Positions 1 to 10,882 are shown, numbered from the stretch's first letter. The stretch is DNA of 64,000 nucleotides from Methanobrevibacter ruminantium M1 (GCF_000024185.1 NC_013790.1:1-64000); one strand, 5' to 3'. Numbers and translations are program-made. Notes: generated by a model not told the origin, from the letters alone.

Positions 1-1167
1 ATGACTAATATTTTTGAGGATTTACAGGAAGAAAGCGTGGGAGTGAGTATTTTTAAAGATAAAAAACCTTTAGATCATCGTTTTTTACCTGAAAATTTGC
101 CTCATAGAAAGAAACAGATTACTGAAATTGCTAAACATTGGATTGAAGCATTAAATGGAAACACCCCTTCAAACATTACAATTTATGGTAAGACAGGAAC
201 TGGAAAGACTGCTGCTGCTAAATTCGCTAAAGAGCAGCTTATTGAAGCATCTAGAGATAAAAATGTCTTCATTAAAGTCGAATATATCAGATGTACAGAC
301 TTCACTACAGAATACCAGGTCCTTACCTATCTTTGTCAAAGGCTAGGCCGTGATGTTCCTAACCGTGGATGGACCAAGGGGGAGATTGTAAACACCTTTA
401 GAGACATTTTAAGAAGAAATGCCTTTGGCAGAAATCTTATTTTAATTGTCATTTTAGATGAGATCGATATTCTTCTTGAAAAGGACGGCGACGGAATCTT
501 ATACACCCTTACAAGAACTGATAATATTGCCATTCTTTCAATAAGTAATTATCTTGACTTTAAGCAATTCATTAAGCCAAGGGTTGCAAGCAGCTTAAGG
601 GATAAAGAAATAGTGTTCCCGCCTTATGATGCAGAGCAATTAGCTGATATTTTACATGAACGTTCTGAATTGGCATTTGAAGAAAATACACTTGAAGAAA
701 GCGTTATTCCATTATGTTCAGCTATGGCTGCTAAGGAAGAAGGTGATGCAAGATATGCTCTTGACCTATTGGAGAACGCTGGAGACATTGCTGTTGAAGA
801 AGGATCTGAAATCGTTAAGGGAAAATATGTGCGTCAAGCTAAGGATGTCATTGAGTATAATAAGGTTAAAGACGTTATTATTACACTTCCAACCCAACAG
901 CAAAGGGTTCTTGCAGCTATAATGAAATTAACTCAAGACAATGAGGAAATCACTTCAGGTAAGCTCTTTGAAGTCTATAAAGATATTTCTAAAGGAGACA
1001 GTGTTACCTATAGAAGAATCTTTGATTTCATTAACGAATTGGAGATGTTAGGAATTATCTCTACCAACACCATATCCAGGGGCAGAGGTAAAGGCAGGAC
1101 CAATATTATTAAGTTGCAGACTGATTCTAAGTTGATTCAAGATAACTTATCTGCTGTTCTTTATTAG
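1..1167 (+). CDS. cdc6: Orc1/Cdc6-type DNA replication initiation protein
   Basis: AAA+ ATPase of the archaeal Orc1/Cdc6 family, which binds origin recognition boxes and loads the MCM helicase. The 388-residue protein has Walker A GKTGTGKT (residues 63-70) and Walker B ILDEID (about 151-156). The last 100 or so residues are predicted to form the winged-helix DNA-binding domain, including a basic SRGRGKGR stretch. Length is normal for the family. The ATG is base 1 of the window, so ribosome binding site and promoter cannot be seen. In many euryarchaea the origin lies beside this gene. No box-like repeats were recognised in the downstream gap, so an origin, if adjacent, may lie upstream, outside the window. 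Family assignment is firm; origin location is inference. Confidence 0.95.
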   Translation: MTNIFEDLQEESVGVSIFKDKKPLDHRFLPENLPHRKKQITEIAKHWIEALNGNTPSNITIYGKTGTGKTAAAKFAKEQLIEASRDKNVFIKVEYIRCTDFTTEYQVLTYLCQRLGRDVPNRGWTKGEIVNTFRDILRRNAFGRNLILIVILDEIDILLEKDGDGILYTLTRTDNIAILSISNYLDFKQFIKPRVASSLRDKEIVFPPYDAEQLADILHERSELAFEENTLEESVIPLCSAMAAKEEGDARYALDLLENAGDIAVEEGSEIVKGKYVRQAKDVIEYNKVKDVIITLPTQQQRVLAAIMKLTQDNEEITSGKLFEVYKDISKGDSVTYRRIFDFINELEMLGIISTNTISRGRGKGRTNIIKLQTDSKLIQDNLSAVLY

Positions 1168-1658
1168 ATAGATTCCTTATAATCTGGTATAATACTTATT
1201 TTGATTTTTTTTTATTATATCAGGTTTTTTCTTTTTTTTTAATTATTTTTTCTTATTATTTTTGTTTTTCTTTTTTTTGGATGATTTTCATCTTTTTTTG
1301 TTTTTTATTGTTTTTGTGTGGTTTTCAATTTGTATTCTTTTCTTTTTTTGTTTTTTTTTTTAATTTTTCCCATTTTTTAACATCTTAATATTTTTCTTTT
1401 TCTTTTTTAGACACTCACCATCATAGATAATTATCCTAAAACTTAATGTTTGTAAATAAATCACAAATAATTTAATAAAAAATGAACATATATTATAATA
1501 TTTGTATAAATAATCAATTATCGGTTTTTCATATTACTAATAACTTAAATATATTAAGATTAATCATTTTTTAAGATATCACTTTATTAATTAGCTATTT
1601 TTGTCTAGAATGAGAGGGTATTTTGAATTAATAGTAAAAAATTATTGAGGAAATTTAA
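1168..1658. other. T-rich intergenic gap after cdc6
   Basis: No convincing gene. Bases 1195-1410 are extremely pyrimidine/T-rich on the plus strand (many runs of 5-10 T), suitable as a U-rich archaeal terminator for cdc6. Bases 1440-1640 are AT-rich and should contain the promoter of the ABC transporter gene. I searched by eye for 13-bp mini-ORB-like repeats (TTTACACTTGAAA or its complement) and found none here. Confidence 0.5.
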
Positions 1659-2363
1659 ATGACTAGACTTATTGAGTTTAAGAATGTGAACAAGGAGTAT
1701 AAATCTGGAGATTACATTTTAAAAGCTATGGATAATGTGAACTTTACAATAGATGAAGGAGAGTTTGTAGTAATTCTTGGACCTTCAGGTGCAGGTAAGT
1801 CCACCCTTCTAAACCTTTTAGGAGGCCTTGATTCAGTTAGCTCAGGTGAAATAATCGTAAATGGCAGTCATATTGAATCATTCGATGACGATCAGCTTAC
1901 AAACTATAGAGCCCGTAATGTAGGCTTTGTTTTCCAGTTCTATAACCTTATTCCTAACTTGACAGCCTTGGAAAACATTGAATTGATGAAGGACGTTGTT
2001 GATTTTGACATCAATGGATTGGCTGTATTGGATGCTGTTGGGCTAAAGGATCATGCCGATCATTTTCCAGCACAATTGTCCGGTGGAGAGCAACAAAGGG
2101 TGTCAATTGCAAGGGCAATTGCTAAGAGACCTAGTATGCTTTTGTGTGATGAGCCAACAGGAGCTCTTGATTCAAAAACAGGGGCTTTGATATTGGCTTT
2201 GCTTCAGGACATGTGCGAAAAGCTCAATACAACTGTTGTCATAGTTACTCATAATGCAATTCTATCAGAAGCTGCCAATAAGGTTATTAGGATAAAGAAT
2301 GGACAGATTGAAAGTGTAATTGTAAATGAGATGCCTAAAAAGGTCTCTGAATTAGAATTGTGA
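1659..2363 (+). CDS. ABC transporter ATP-binding protein (MacB/LolD type)
   Basis: Nucleotide-binding subunit of an ABC system of the lipoprotein-release/macrolide-export (MacB, LolD) superfamily. Motifs: Walker A GPSGAGKST (41-49), signature LSGGEQQ (139-145), Walker B MLLCDEP (159-165), D-loop around SKTGA and H-loop His197 in VTHN. Length 234 residues is typical. ATG is preceded by GAGG (TTGAGGAAATTTAA). The following gene encodes an FtsX-like permease, the usual partner, so the two probably form one transporter. It more likely powers periplasmic/extracytoplasmic mechanical work or lipid/peptide export than nutrient uptake; the substrate is unknown. Confidence 0.93.
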   Translation: MTRLIEFKNVNKEYKSGDYILKAMDNVNFTIDEGEFVVILGPSGAGKSTLLNLLGGLDSVSSGEIIVNGSHIESFDDDQLTNYRARNVGFVFQFYNLIPNLTALENIELMKDVVDFDINGLAVLDAVGLKDHADHFPAQLSGGEQQRVSIARAIAKRPSMLLCDEPTGALDSKTGALILALLQDMCEKLNTTVVIVTHNAILSEAANKVIRIKNGQIESVIVNEMPKKVSELEL

Positions 2364-2507
2364 TTTTTATACTTTTAACTAGAAAGAAATCATGATTAAA
2401 AGTGCTTATGAATAATTTATTTGATTTATTTGATGATTTATTATTATTTTTATTGTAGTTAGTTTGGTATAAGCCGTAAATGTTTCTTGATTGGGATTTG
2501 TGATTAT

Positions 2508-4775
2508 ATGCTTAAAAGAAAGATGCTAAGAGATATTTGGAATTATAAAGTTCAATTTATATCCATTTTCATAATTGCATTCATAGGCGTATTTGTATTT
2601 GCCGGACTGACTGCAGAGGCAGATGGTTTTGAAGCCTCCATAGACTCATTTTACCAGAGGAGCAATTTAGCTGACGGATGGATATACTCAAACTATCTTG
2701 TTGATGACTTTCTAAAGCAGGTCTACTTGCTTGGCGCAACCACTAGTATGGAGAGACAGTTGGTTGTAGATTCCCAAGCTGAATTAGATGGCAAGCCCGA
2801 TATTACGCTGCATTTTGTTGAAAACAACACCATATCTAAATATTATCCTCTTGAAGGCAATGAATTAAATATAAGCGATTCTGAAGGTGTATGGTTAGAT
2901 AAAACTTTCGCTGATGCTCGAAATCTGAAGATAGGGGACACCATTGCATTTGAAAGCAATGGAATTAAAATAGAAAAGAAGATTAGGGGATTAGGCTATT
3001 CTCCAGAGAATGTTTATAGCTTAGTTCCCACTCAAACAGTTCCAAATTATACGGCAAGGGGCTTTGCTTATATGTCCTATAAGGCATTTCCATCAGACAA
3101 TATAACTTATAATGTTCTTAATGTTAAGTTTGATGGACGCCCTGAAATCTTCTCAGAGCTATTGTCCTATCGTTTAGATGGATATTATGAATTGTATCTG
3201 CCCCAATCAAATCAATATAGCGTAAATGCGGTTTCAGATTCAATCGCTCATCAAAGTTCATTAAACGCTGTTTTCCCAATTCTTTTCACTTTGATTTCAA
3301 TGCTGATGCTTTCAGTGACTATGAAAAGAATCATCTCTAATCAAAGAACTCAAATCGGTGTTCTTAAGGCTAATGGATTTAGCAATAGGTCAATAGCTAT
3401 CCATTATATGTCCTTTGGCTTTTTATTAGTCACATCAGGGTCAATATTAGGTGCAATTTTAGGGCCGATCGTATTCCATTTCGTTGTTCATGAATCCAGA
3501 ATTTATTATTTTAAGTTCCCTGTTTGGGCTTATGTGGGACTTGAGAGATTCATATTTGTAATTGTTATAATATCATTGATTTCACTTATTGTTTCATATC
3601 TTTCAATTAAAAGCATTGTCAATGAGCCTCCATCTCAAATAATAAAGCCTAAGCCTCCAAAAATGGTCAGTTCTGGTTTCATTGAAAAGCTAGCAATCTG
3701 GAAAAGGCTTTCATTTAACATAAGGTGGAATTATAGGGATATCAAAAGAAACAGGTTCAAATCACTAATGACAATCGTTGGCGTGATGGGATGCACTATA
3801 CTTTTGATTTCAGGCTTTGCAGTTTATGAGCAGATGGAAATTTCAAAGGATTGGTATTTCAATGACGTTAATCATTTTGAATCCAAGCTGGTGATTGATG
3901 ATAATACAGACTTATCTCAAATAGATTCAATAGCCCATAAGGTTAATGGGGATGAGATAATGGAGTCCTCCATTGAAATATTAAAGGGTGATGCCAATTT
4001 TGCTTCCCTTTTGGTTTTAAATGACACCGATCTTATCACAATGACCAATGACAATCGTGAGAAGATAGATATTCCAAAAAATGAGGTTTCAATTTCAAAG
4101 AAGATGGCTGATATTCTGGATTTAAAGGTTGGAGATACTATAGATTGCCATCTATTAGATTCCAATAAGCTTGTTAAGATTAGGATTGATAGGATTCATT
4201 CAACCCCATTTACTCAGGGCCTTGTCATGTCTGCCGATAAATATGAAGAGTTAGGCTTTAATTTTACTCCAACAAGCATAATCACTTCAGAGCATGTCAA
4301 TAAGTCTTATGATGGAGTCAAATCCACAATCTATTCAGAAGATATGGTTCGAGGATGGGACCAGATGCAGAAAACCAGCATGATGATAATAACTTCAATA
4401 TTGTTTTTAGCTATTGTTTTAGCTGTTGTGATTCTTTATAATATGAATCTTCTTTCTTTCATAGAGATGGAGAATGATATTGCAACACTTAAGGTTTTAG
4501 GATTTAAGAGCAAGTATCTCACTAAATTGCTAGCTACTCAGGGCTTTTTCTTTATTATTGTTGGTTTTATTTTAGGTCTTCCTGTAGCTTATTATATTTT
4601 AACATTGTTGATGCCTGCATTTGGAAATAAGATCTATTTGATTCCTAATATTTCTGTTTTGAATATGGCCTTTAGCTTTTTGATAATTGTATCTGTGTTT
4701 ATTGTTATGAATTTATATTTCTCTAGGAAGATTAGAAAGCTAGACATGGTTGATGCTCTTAAGACTTTTGAGTAG
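2508..4775 (+). CDS. ABC transporter permease with two FtsX domains
   Basis: Large permease (about 755 residues). TM1 lies near residues 15-33, followed by an extracytoplasmic domain. An FtsX core has three TMs at about 250-370. A new TM near 425 is followed by a second extracytoplasmic domain, and the last 130 residues hold three more TMs. This is the duplicated MacB/FtsX plan found with LolD-like ATPases, and it lies directly after such an ATPase. The frame stays open back to a TTG at 2487, but ATG 2508 is preferred because GTGAT precedes it; ATG 2523 is a further option. The 144-bp gap to the ATPase gene is long for an operon but no terminator hairpin was seen. Substrate unknown. Confidence 0.9.
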   Translation: MLKRKMLRDIWNYKVQFISIFIIAFIGVFVFAGLTAEADGFEASIDSFYQRSNLADGWIYSNYLVDDFLKQVYLLGATTSMERQLVVDSQAELDGKPDITLHFVENNTISKYYPLEGNELNISDSEGVWLDKTFADARNLKIGDTIAFESNGIKIEKKIRGLGYSPENVYSLVPTQTVPNYTARGFAYMSYKAFPSDNITYNVLNVKFDGRPEIFSELLSYRLDGYYELYLPQSNQYSVNAVSDSIAHQSSLNAVFPILFTLISMLMLSVTMKRIISNQRTQIGVLKANGFSNRSIAIHYMSFGFLLVTSGSILGAILGPIVFHFVVHESRIYYFKFPVWAYVGLERFIFVIVIISLISLIVSYLSIKSIVNEPPSQIIKPKPPKMVSSGFIEKLAIWKRLSFNIRWNYRDIKRNRFKSLMTIVGVMGCTILLISGFAVYEQMEISKDWYFNDVNHFESKLVIDDNTDLSQIDSIAHKVNGDEIMESSIEILKGDANFASLLVLNDTDLITMTNDNREKIDIPKNEVSISKKMADILDLKVGDTIDCHLLDSNKLVKIRIDRIHSTPFTQGLVMSADKYEELGFNFTPTSIITSEHVNKSYDGVKSTIYSEDMVRGWDQMQKTSMMIITSILFLAIVLAVVILYNMNLLSFIEMENDIATLKVLGFKSKYLTKLLATQGFFFIIVGFILGLPVAYYILTLLMPAFGNKIYLIPNISVLNMAFSFLIIVSVFIVMNLYFSRKIRKLDMVDALKTFE

Positions 4776-4815
4776 TCTTTTAGGCATATTAGGCATATAT
4801 TTTCTTAATTTGATT

Positions 4816-4845
4816 AGAGGATTTTTTGTCCTCTTACTTTTTTTA
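4816..4845 (+). terminator. hairpin plus T-tract terminator after the permease gene
   Basis: AGAGGA (4816-4821) and TCCTCT (4829-4834) form a 6-bp stem with a T-rich loop, followed by a run of T (TTACTTTTTTTATT). It sits 41 bp after the permease stop codon. The hairpin is weak but well placed. Confidence 0.5.
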
Positions 4846-5232
4846 TTCTTGATTTTTTAATTAATTCGGTGTTCTATAATTATATCATGGGTATCCATAT
4901 ATTATATTTTCCAAATTAATATATTTTGACGAATTAAAACAACAAACTCTTCTTTTATTTTAATAGTTTAACTTTTTCTCTTAATTTAATTGCTCGTATT
5001 TTTAATAATTTTTTAGTTAATTAATCTTATCCTTGAGATTATTGTAAAAATGCATTTTAAGGGCTTAATTTGATGATGAATGGAAAGATTTATAAAAAGA
5101 GTTTTTGAATGATCATTCGATTTAAAAATTGTAAGATTAGAGTAAAAAGAGTTTTTGGAATTATAGATATTTGCTTAGAAAAAAAAAGAAAAAGTGATTT
5201 TGAGCCATACAGCTCAAAATACTAATTTAAAC
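4846..5232. other. intergenic gap between convergent genes, with a perfect palindrome
   Basis: No gene seen. The gap contains the perfect 12-bp palindrome GAATGATCATTC at 5107-5118 and two copies of AAAAAGAGTTTTTG (5095-5108 and 5145-5158). Since the flanking genes point toward each other, these are not in an obvious promoter for either gene. The T/A-rich end near 5180-5195 probably terminates the adhesin transcript on the minus strand. Confidence 0.4.
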
Positions 5233-7470
5233 TTATTTTATAGTAAGTTTTTTACTTGCACTGGTAATAGTTGCATAAGTATCGTCGCCTGCGTATTTAG
5301 CAGTGAAAGCATAAGTGCCTTTATTGGTAATGCTTACTTTAACTTTAGCAACACCTTTTGCATCGGTCTTAGCAGTGTAAGTTTTCTTATTGATGGTAAA
5401 GGTTATTTTCTTACCGGCTATTGGACTGCCTGCAGTTGTCTTAAAGGTAGCGCTGATGTATTTGTTTTTAGCGGATGCTTTGTAGCTAGCGGCAGTTCCG
5501 GTTAATTTAGCCTTTTGTTTTTTGACAGTAATTTTTGCAACTGCAAATGATCCGTTGGTTTTTTCATCACCGAGGAAACAAATAGCAAAGGTGTAATCAC
5601 CTTTATATCCAAGGTTTATTTGCAATTTGACTGTACCGTTTTCATCACTGGTTCTGTTGTAGATTCTACCATTGAATCCGATTTGTACAAACTTGTCTGA
5701 TAAGGCTTTGCCCTTGTCATCGGTTAATTTTACTACGAAGTATTTACCGATTCTGCCATCAATTTTAGAGTCGAAAGCAGTTGTGGTCATATCTTCATAG
5801 TTGATGACACTCACAGTCTTTTCTTCTTTAAGGAACTTGTTAATTAAATCTTTGACTGCAGTGGTAAGGTTATCAACGAATGGACTGATATCATCAATTA
5901 ATGAAGTGATGTTATCAATTAATGAAGTATCGTTTCCTAAGATTTTGGTCCAGTTGATAGTTAGGGTTTCTCCTCCTAATAGGTCTGTCCAGTTGATGGT
6001 GAAGCTGTCTCCACCGAGGAGGTCTGTCCAGTTGACTGTTAGGCTGTCTCTGCCGAGGAGGTCTGTCCAGTTGATGGTTGTGCTGTTTCCTAAAAGATCT
6101 GTCCAGTTGATGGTGAAGCTGTCTCCGCCTAATAGTTCTGTCCAGTTAAGTGTTAGGCTTTCGCCACCTAATAGTTCTGTCCAATTGAGGGTTGAACTTT
6201 CTCCAAAGAGGTCAGTCAAGTTAAGTGTTAGGCTTTCTCCGAGGATTTTTGATATGTTAAGTGTAGAACCTTCTCCAAGGAGATCTGTCCAGTTGATGGT
6301 TGTGCTTTCGCCTAATATATTTGAAAGATTGAATATGGAATCGTCTCCGAAGATGTCTGACATGTTAAGAGCTAAGTCTTCTCCAAAGAGATCTGTCATG
6401 TTAATTGTGAAATCGTCTCCGAAGAGTTCTTCTAGTTTGTTTGTTAAGTTTTCTCCAAAGATTGCTGTTAAGTTATCTCCAAAGATGTTTGTTAGGTTAA
6501 GTTTGAAATCTTCTCCTAAAAGGCTTGTCATATTAAGGTTAAAGTCTTCTCCTAAAAGGCTTGACATATTGAATGTTAAATTGTCACCTAACAGTTCTGT
6601 CCAGTTGATGGTTGTGCTTTCGCCACCTAAAAGGCTTGACATATTGAGTGTTAGGTTATCTCCTAATAGGTCTGTCCAGTTGAAGGTTAAGCTGTCTCCG
6701 TTAAGAAGGTCTGTCCAGTTGACTGTTAGGCTGTCTCCTCCTAATAGGTCTGTCCAGTTGACTGTTAGGCTGTCTCTACCTAATAGGTCTGTCAAATTAA
6801 GGGTAAAGTCTTCTCCGAGAAGGTCTGTCCAGTTGACTGTTAGGCTGTCTCTACCTAATAGGTCTGTCCAGTTGAGGGTTGTGCTTTCTCCTCCAAGTAG
6901 GTCTGTCCAGTTGACTGTTAGGCTGTCTCCTCCTAATAGGTCTGTCCAGTTAAGGGTGAAGCTATCTCCACTTAAGAGTTCGCTCCAGTTAAGGTTTAAG
7001 TTGTCTCCACTTAAGAGTTTGCTCAAATTAAGGTTTAAGTTGTCTCCACTTAAGAGTTTGCTCAAATTAAGGCTTGAGCTTTCTCCTCCAAGTAGGTCTG
7101 TTAAATTGATGCTAAAGCCAAGCAAACCGTCTTGGACGATTTTTTCATCATTAGCGATTTGAACCTTTTCTTCAGATATGATAGTTTCATCTGTAATTTC
7201 GGTTTCGTCTTTTATTTCAGTTTCAGCTGTTTCATTTATGACTTCATCGTCAGCAGCTTCCACCTCTTCAATATTATTTGTATCGGTTTCTATTTCTTCA
7301 AGGTTATTATCAACCGTTTCTATTTCTTGGATTTCACTATCAACTGTTACTACTTCATCAGCAGCAGGTGCTTCAATTGTATCAGTTATGTCTTCAGATG
7401 CGCTTGCCGCACCGATAGCGAGTAATGAAATAAGGAATAGTGAAATAATTAAAATCATACGATTTTTCAT
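5233..7470 (-). CDS. secreted adhesin-like protein with about 30 sequon-containing 12-13-residue repeats
   Basis: A 745-residue surface protein. Residues 1-25 form a signal peptide ending ASASE. Residues 26-115 are acidic and rich in E, D and T. From about 120 to 555 runs a tandem array of about 31 units of 12-13 residues of the type NWTDLLGGDSLTV; almost every unit begins N-[WLM]-[TS], an archaeal N-glycosylation sequon. The last 180 residues hold two Ig-like/invasin-like beta domains (motifs such as GKKITFTINKKTYTAKTDA) common at the C-terminus of Methanobrevibacter adhesin-like proteins. There is no C-terminal TM. AATGGAGG precedes the ATG at good spacing. It is likely attached to the pseudomurein surface through its Ig-like end, with the repeats as a glycosylated stalk; ligand unknown. 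Confidence 0.88.
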   Translation of the reverse strand: MKNRMILIISLFLISLLAIGAASASEDITDTIEAPAADEVVTVDSEIQEIETVDNNLEEIETDTNNIEEVEAADDEVINETAETEIKDETEITDETIISEEKVQIANDEKIVQDGLLGFSINLTDLLGGESSSLNLSKLLSGDNLNLNLSKLLSGDNLNLNWSELLSGDSFTLNWTDLLGGDSLTVNWTDLLGGESTTLNWTDLLGRDSLTVNWTDLLGEDFTLNLTDLLGRDSLTVNWTDLLGGDSLTVNWTDLLNGDSLTFNWTDLLGDNLTLNMSSLLGGESTTINWTELLGDNLTFNMSSLLGEDFNLNMTSLLGEDFKLNLTNIFGDNLTAIFGENLTNKLEELFGDDFTINMTDLFGEDLALNMSDIFGDDSIFNLSNILGESTTINWTDLLGEGSTLNISKILGESLTLNLTDLFGESSTLNWTELLGGESLTLNWTELLGGDSFTINWTDLLGNSTTINWTDLLGRDSLTVNWTDLLGGDSFTINWTDLLGGETLTINWTKILGNDTSLIDNITSLIDDISPFVDNLTTAVKDLINKFLKEEKTVSVINYEDMTTTAFDSKIDGRIGKYFVVKLTDDKGKALSDKFVQIGFNGRIYNRTSDENGTVKLQINLGYKGDYTFAICFLGDEKTNGSFAVAKITVKKQKAKLTGTAASYKASAKNKYISATFKTTAGSPIAGKKITFTINKKTYTAKTDAKGVAKVKVSITNKGTYAFTAKYAGDDTYATITSASKKLTIK

Positions 7471-7621
7471 AAAATGTTTCCTCCATTATTTTAAAGGTAT
7501 ATATAATTATTATAAATATTTTTATAACTTTTTTTAAAACTCGATAGTATATTATTAAAAAAATTCTAATTTTATATGGTATTAGTGTGATTTTGTTAAA
7601 ATTTTTCTAATTTTCTATGAT

Positions 7622-7730
7622 TTTTGATGTATTTTTTTTGATTTTGTTCAATAGTTTTGTTTATGAGTTTTGATGTATTTTTTTTGATTTTGTTCAATAG
7701 TTTTGTTTATGAGTTTTGATGTATTTTTTT
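7622..7730. repeat. 46-bp tandem repeat (two copies plus a third part copy)
   Basis: Copies start at 7622, 7668 and 7714 (the last only about 16 bases). The unit begins TTTTGATGTATTTT and ends GTTTATGAG, and the copies are essentially identical. It lies in the gap between the end of pyrB and the start of the adhesin gene, so upstream of the adhesin promoter. Confidence 0.8.
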
Positions 7731-7744
7731 GTTCAAAATTTGAG

Positions 7745-8707
<963 letters not shown>

Positions 8708-8844
8708 TTATATTTAGTTTGTATTATTTGATTTAAAATTCTTTTTATTTCTTATTTGAAAAATATGAAAAGGGAATTATTTTTAGATAGTTGAGCATAT
8801 ATTTTTTAAATCATTGATTCTTTCTTATTGATTTTTGCTAGTTG

Positions 8845-9348
8845 TTATTTCTTTTTTATTGTTCTTTTATTGATTTTATCTGCAAATTCATCTACAAGCT
8901 CCCAATCAATACTTGGTGGCTCCTTATTTTCCTTTTTAAACCTTTTTAAATTGGAATTTATTATGCGTTTAGTAATCATGTCTCCCTTATTGGGGTTTAT
9001 TTCAGCTCCAAAGCATGCAGTTACAAATGCTGATTTTACTATCTCCTCTGAAAATGATTTGTTCAGATATTCTTCAGCCTTGCCTTGGTTTGTGCAAGTG
9101 ATATATAGGCCGTAATTTATTCCTTGCAATGTTTTATAGTTTTTATTTACAAAGGATTTTATTTCCCCTTGAATGCGGCCGTAATGGATGGATCCTGCTA
9201 TGATTACAAAGTCGTATTTTAAAAGACAGGCTGATTTGGCTCTAGCTATTGGTATTGTTAGGACTTCTCCATCTATCTTGTCCACTAAGGCCTTTGCAAT
9301 CTTTTTAGTAGTTCCAGTTTTGCTTGCATAAATAATGGCTGTTTTCAT
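8845..9348 (-). CDS. flavodoxin-domain protein
   Basis: A 167-residue flavodoxin-like protein of the Flavodoxin_5/HemG-like group. The N-terminus MKTAIIYASKTGTTKKIAK is the FMN phosphate-binding loop (T/S-x-T-G-x-T). IIAGSIHYGRIQGEI and the CTNQGKAEE segment match the isoalloxazine-contacting loops of such proteins. HemG-type protoporphyrinogen oxidase activity is a family label; methanogens of this group do not make haem by that route, so a general electron carrier or quinone/flavin reductase role is more likely. It stands alone on the minus strand upstream of pyrB. Confidence 0.85.
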   Translation of the reverse strand: MKTAIIYASKTGTTKKIAKALVDKIDGEVLTIPIARAKSACLLKYDFVIIAGSIHYGRIQGEIKSFVNKNYKTLQGINYGLYITCTNQGKAEEYLNKSFSEEIVKSAFVTACFGAEINPNKGDMITKRIINSNLKRFKKENKEPPSIDWELVDEFADKINKRTIKKK

Positions 9349-9402
9349 TCTATCAGTTTATTTCTTTGTTTTTTTGATAATTATTCTATTATTTTAGATT
9401 GT

Positions 9403-9543
9403 TTAAATAATTCCAAGTAGGCATAATATGAGGAAAATAATAAGTAAGAGAGCTATTATTTTTATTCCTTCTTTAGCTACTTTGAATAATACATAGATTA
9501 AAAGTATAATGAGTAATATTTCAATTATTGTTGCAATTAGCAT
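9403..9543 (-). CDS. small hydrophobic membrane protein (46 aa)
   Basis: A 46-codon gene with the classic start context GGTGATTAAATG. The protein is MLIATIIEILLIILLIYVLF at its N-terminus, then a short charged turn (KVAKEGIKI) and a second hydrophobic segment ending CLLGII, so two TM helices in a hairpin are likely. No family was recognised. It sits between the flavodoxin and the FAH-family genes on the same strand. The strong ribosome binding site and clean hydrophobic pattern support a real gene; function unknown. Confidence 0.6.
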   Translation of the reverse strand: MLIATIIEILLIILLIYVLFKVAKEGIKIIALLLIIFLILCLLGII

Positions 9544-9615
9544 TTAATCACCTAAATTGAGTTTATTTTTACTATATTTTTATATTATTGATTTAAATTC
9601 ATTCTAATGAGTTTT

Positions 9616-10422
9616 TTATTCTTCTTTTATTAAATAGTTCTTTAAGATTCCTATCTCTTCAATAGAGACTTCTACAGTTGAACCAGCATCCATTGGACCT
9701 ACACCTGGAGGTGTGCCGGTTGCAATTATATCTCCTGGATTGAGGGTAGTTGTCTGTGATATGAATTCAATTATCTCCTGTGGGGAGAAGATCATCATGG
9801 AAGTGTTGGAATTCTGCTTTATCTCTCCGTTTACCTTTGTTACGATTCTTTGATTTAATGGGTCAAGGTCTGTTTCAATAAAAGGCCCTATTGGGGCAAA
9901 TCCATCACAGCTTTTTCCTCTTGTCCATTGGCCATCTCCAAGGGTGAAATCCCTTGCGGTGACATCGTTTATGATTGTGTAGCCGAATATATAATCATCA
10001 GCCTCTTCTTTAGATACCTTTTTTGTTGCCTTTCCAATGACAACTGCCAATTCCCCTTCATAATCCACTTGCTTTGAAATGTTAGGGAAGATTATATTCT
10101 TTTCTGTACTGTTTAATGCAGAATTTGGCTTTATGAAAATTACAGGCTTTTTTGGAAGCTCTAAATTTAATTCTTTGGCATGGTCTTTGTAGTTTAGGCC
10201 AATGCATATGATTTTAGATGGATTTACTGGAGCTTCTATTTCTATATCTTCTAGACTATATGATTCTATCATATTTTCCTTTATTTCATCTAGATTAGAG
10301 TTAAAATAGTCTAATATGTCTCCTTTAAGTTCGATTATCTTTTCTCCATCGTAGAATCCTATTTTGATTGAATTGTCTTTGCCCAATTCATTGATTTTCT
10401 TTTTGAATCTTAAAAACTTCAT
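9616..10422 (-). CDS. fumarylacetoacetate hydrolase (FAH) family protein
   Basis: A 268-residue FAH-superfamily enzyme. Motifs: CIGLNYKDHAKEL, FIKPNSAL, metal-ligand segment DYEGELAVVIGK, GYTIINDVTARDF, GKSCDGFAPIGPFI and GDIIATGTPPGVG at the end of the barrel. These give the divalent-metal site (E-x-E...D) of acylpyruvate hydrolases/oxaloacetate decarboxylases. In archaea the usual annotation is 2-hydroxyhepta-2,4-diene-1,7-dioate isomerase/hydrolase; a likelier role is hydrolysis or decarboxylation of small oxo acids such as oxaloacetate or acylpyruvates. Start ATG follows GTGATTAA. Length and motifs are complete. Confidence 0.9.
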   Translation of the reverse strand: MKFLRFKKKINELGKDNSIKIGFYDGEKIIELKGDILDYFNSNLDEIKENMIESYSLEDIEIEAPVNPSKIICIGLNYKDHAKELNLELPKKPVIFIKPNSALNSTEKNIIFPNISKQVDYEGELAVVIGKATKKVSKEEADDYIFGYTIINDVTARDFTLGDGQWTRGKSCDGFAPIGPFIETDLDPLNQRIVTKVNGEIKQNSNTSMMIFSPQEIIEFISQTTTLNPGDIIATGTPPGVGPMDAGSTVEVSIEEIGILKNYLIKEE

Positions 10423-10882
10423 TTAATCACGGCTATAAAACTAATTAATTTTTAAGCATTTCCATTTTTATTTTATTTTTAATATTATTTACATTTGTTT
10501 ATATGATTGGGTGGTAGTTAAATTTATATTTCTTGTGTGATTCATTTTGTTGAACTAGTTCATTTGATTTTATTTTTGTGGTGTGGTTCTTGGTTGAACT
10601 GGTTCATTTGATTTAATTGTTCCTTTTTAAGAAATTAATTTATTAATTAACAAGGCAATGTTTTATTTTTTTCTCTTTTGTTCATTTTTTTTAATTTATT
10701 TTATATATTTTAAAACAAAAGTTATTATTGTAAGTTGTTTATTTAGGAATGATAATTTTTACTATTTTTCAATGTTTTTAATTTTTAAAAAAGGATATTA
10801 GATTATCATACTTAAAGTACCTTAAAATAATCAAATATTTATATTAATTAAATAACAATTTAAAAAGCATTTAAGTGATAGA
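10423..10882. promoter_or_regulatory. divergent promoter region with two palindromic operator-like sites
   Basis: No gene seen. TGAACTAGTTCA (10551-10562) is a perfect palindrome and TGAACTGGTTCA (10595-10606) is a one-mismatch copy, each followed by TTTGATTT; the sites are 44 bp apart. They lie between the divergently transcribed FAH-family and transporter genes and could be repressor sites for either. A TATA-like AAATATTTATATTAA lies around 10832-10846, about 40 bp before the transporter start. Confidence 0.5.

Noticed and set aside
1168..1658. Replication origin next to cdc6
   Set aside because: AT-rich, but no repeated origin-recognition boxes seen; composition alone is not evidence.
5194..5505. 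103-codon plus-strand frame starting in the gap before the adhesin
   Set aside because: Mostly antisense to the adhesin C-terminal domain; no start signal.
5801..7162. 453-codon plus-strand open frame
   Set aside because: It is the antisense of the adhesin repeat array; repetition keeps the opposite frame open. No ribosome binding site, and the protein is a low-complexity basic repeat.
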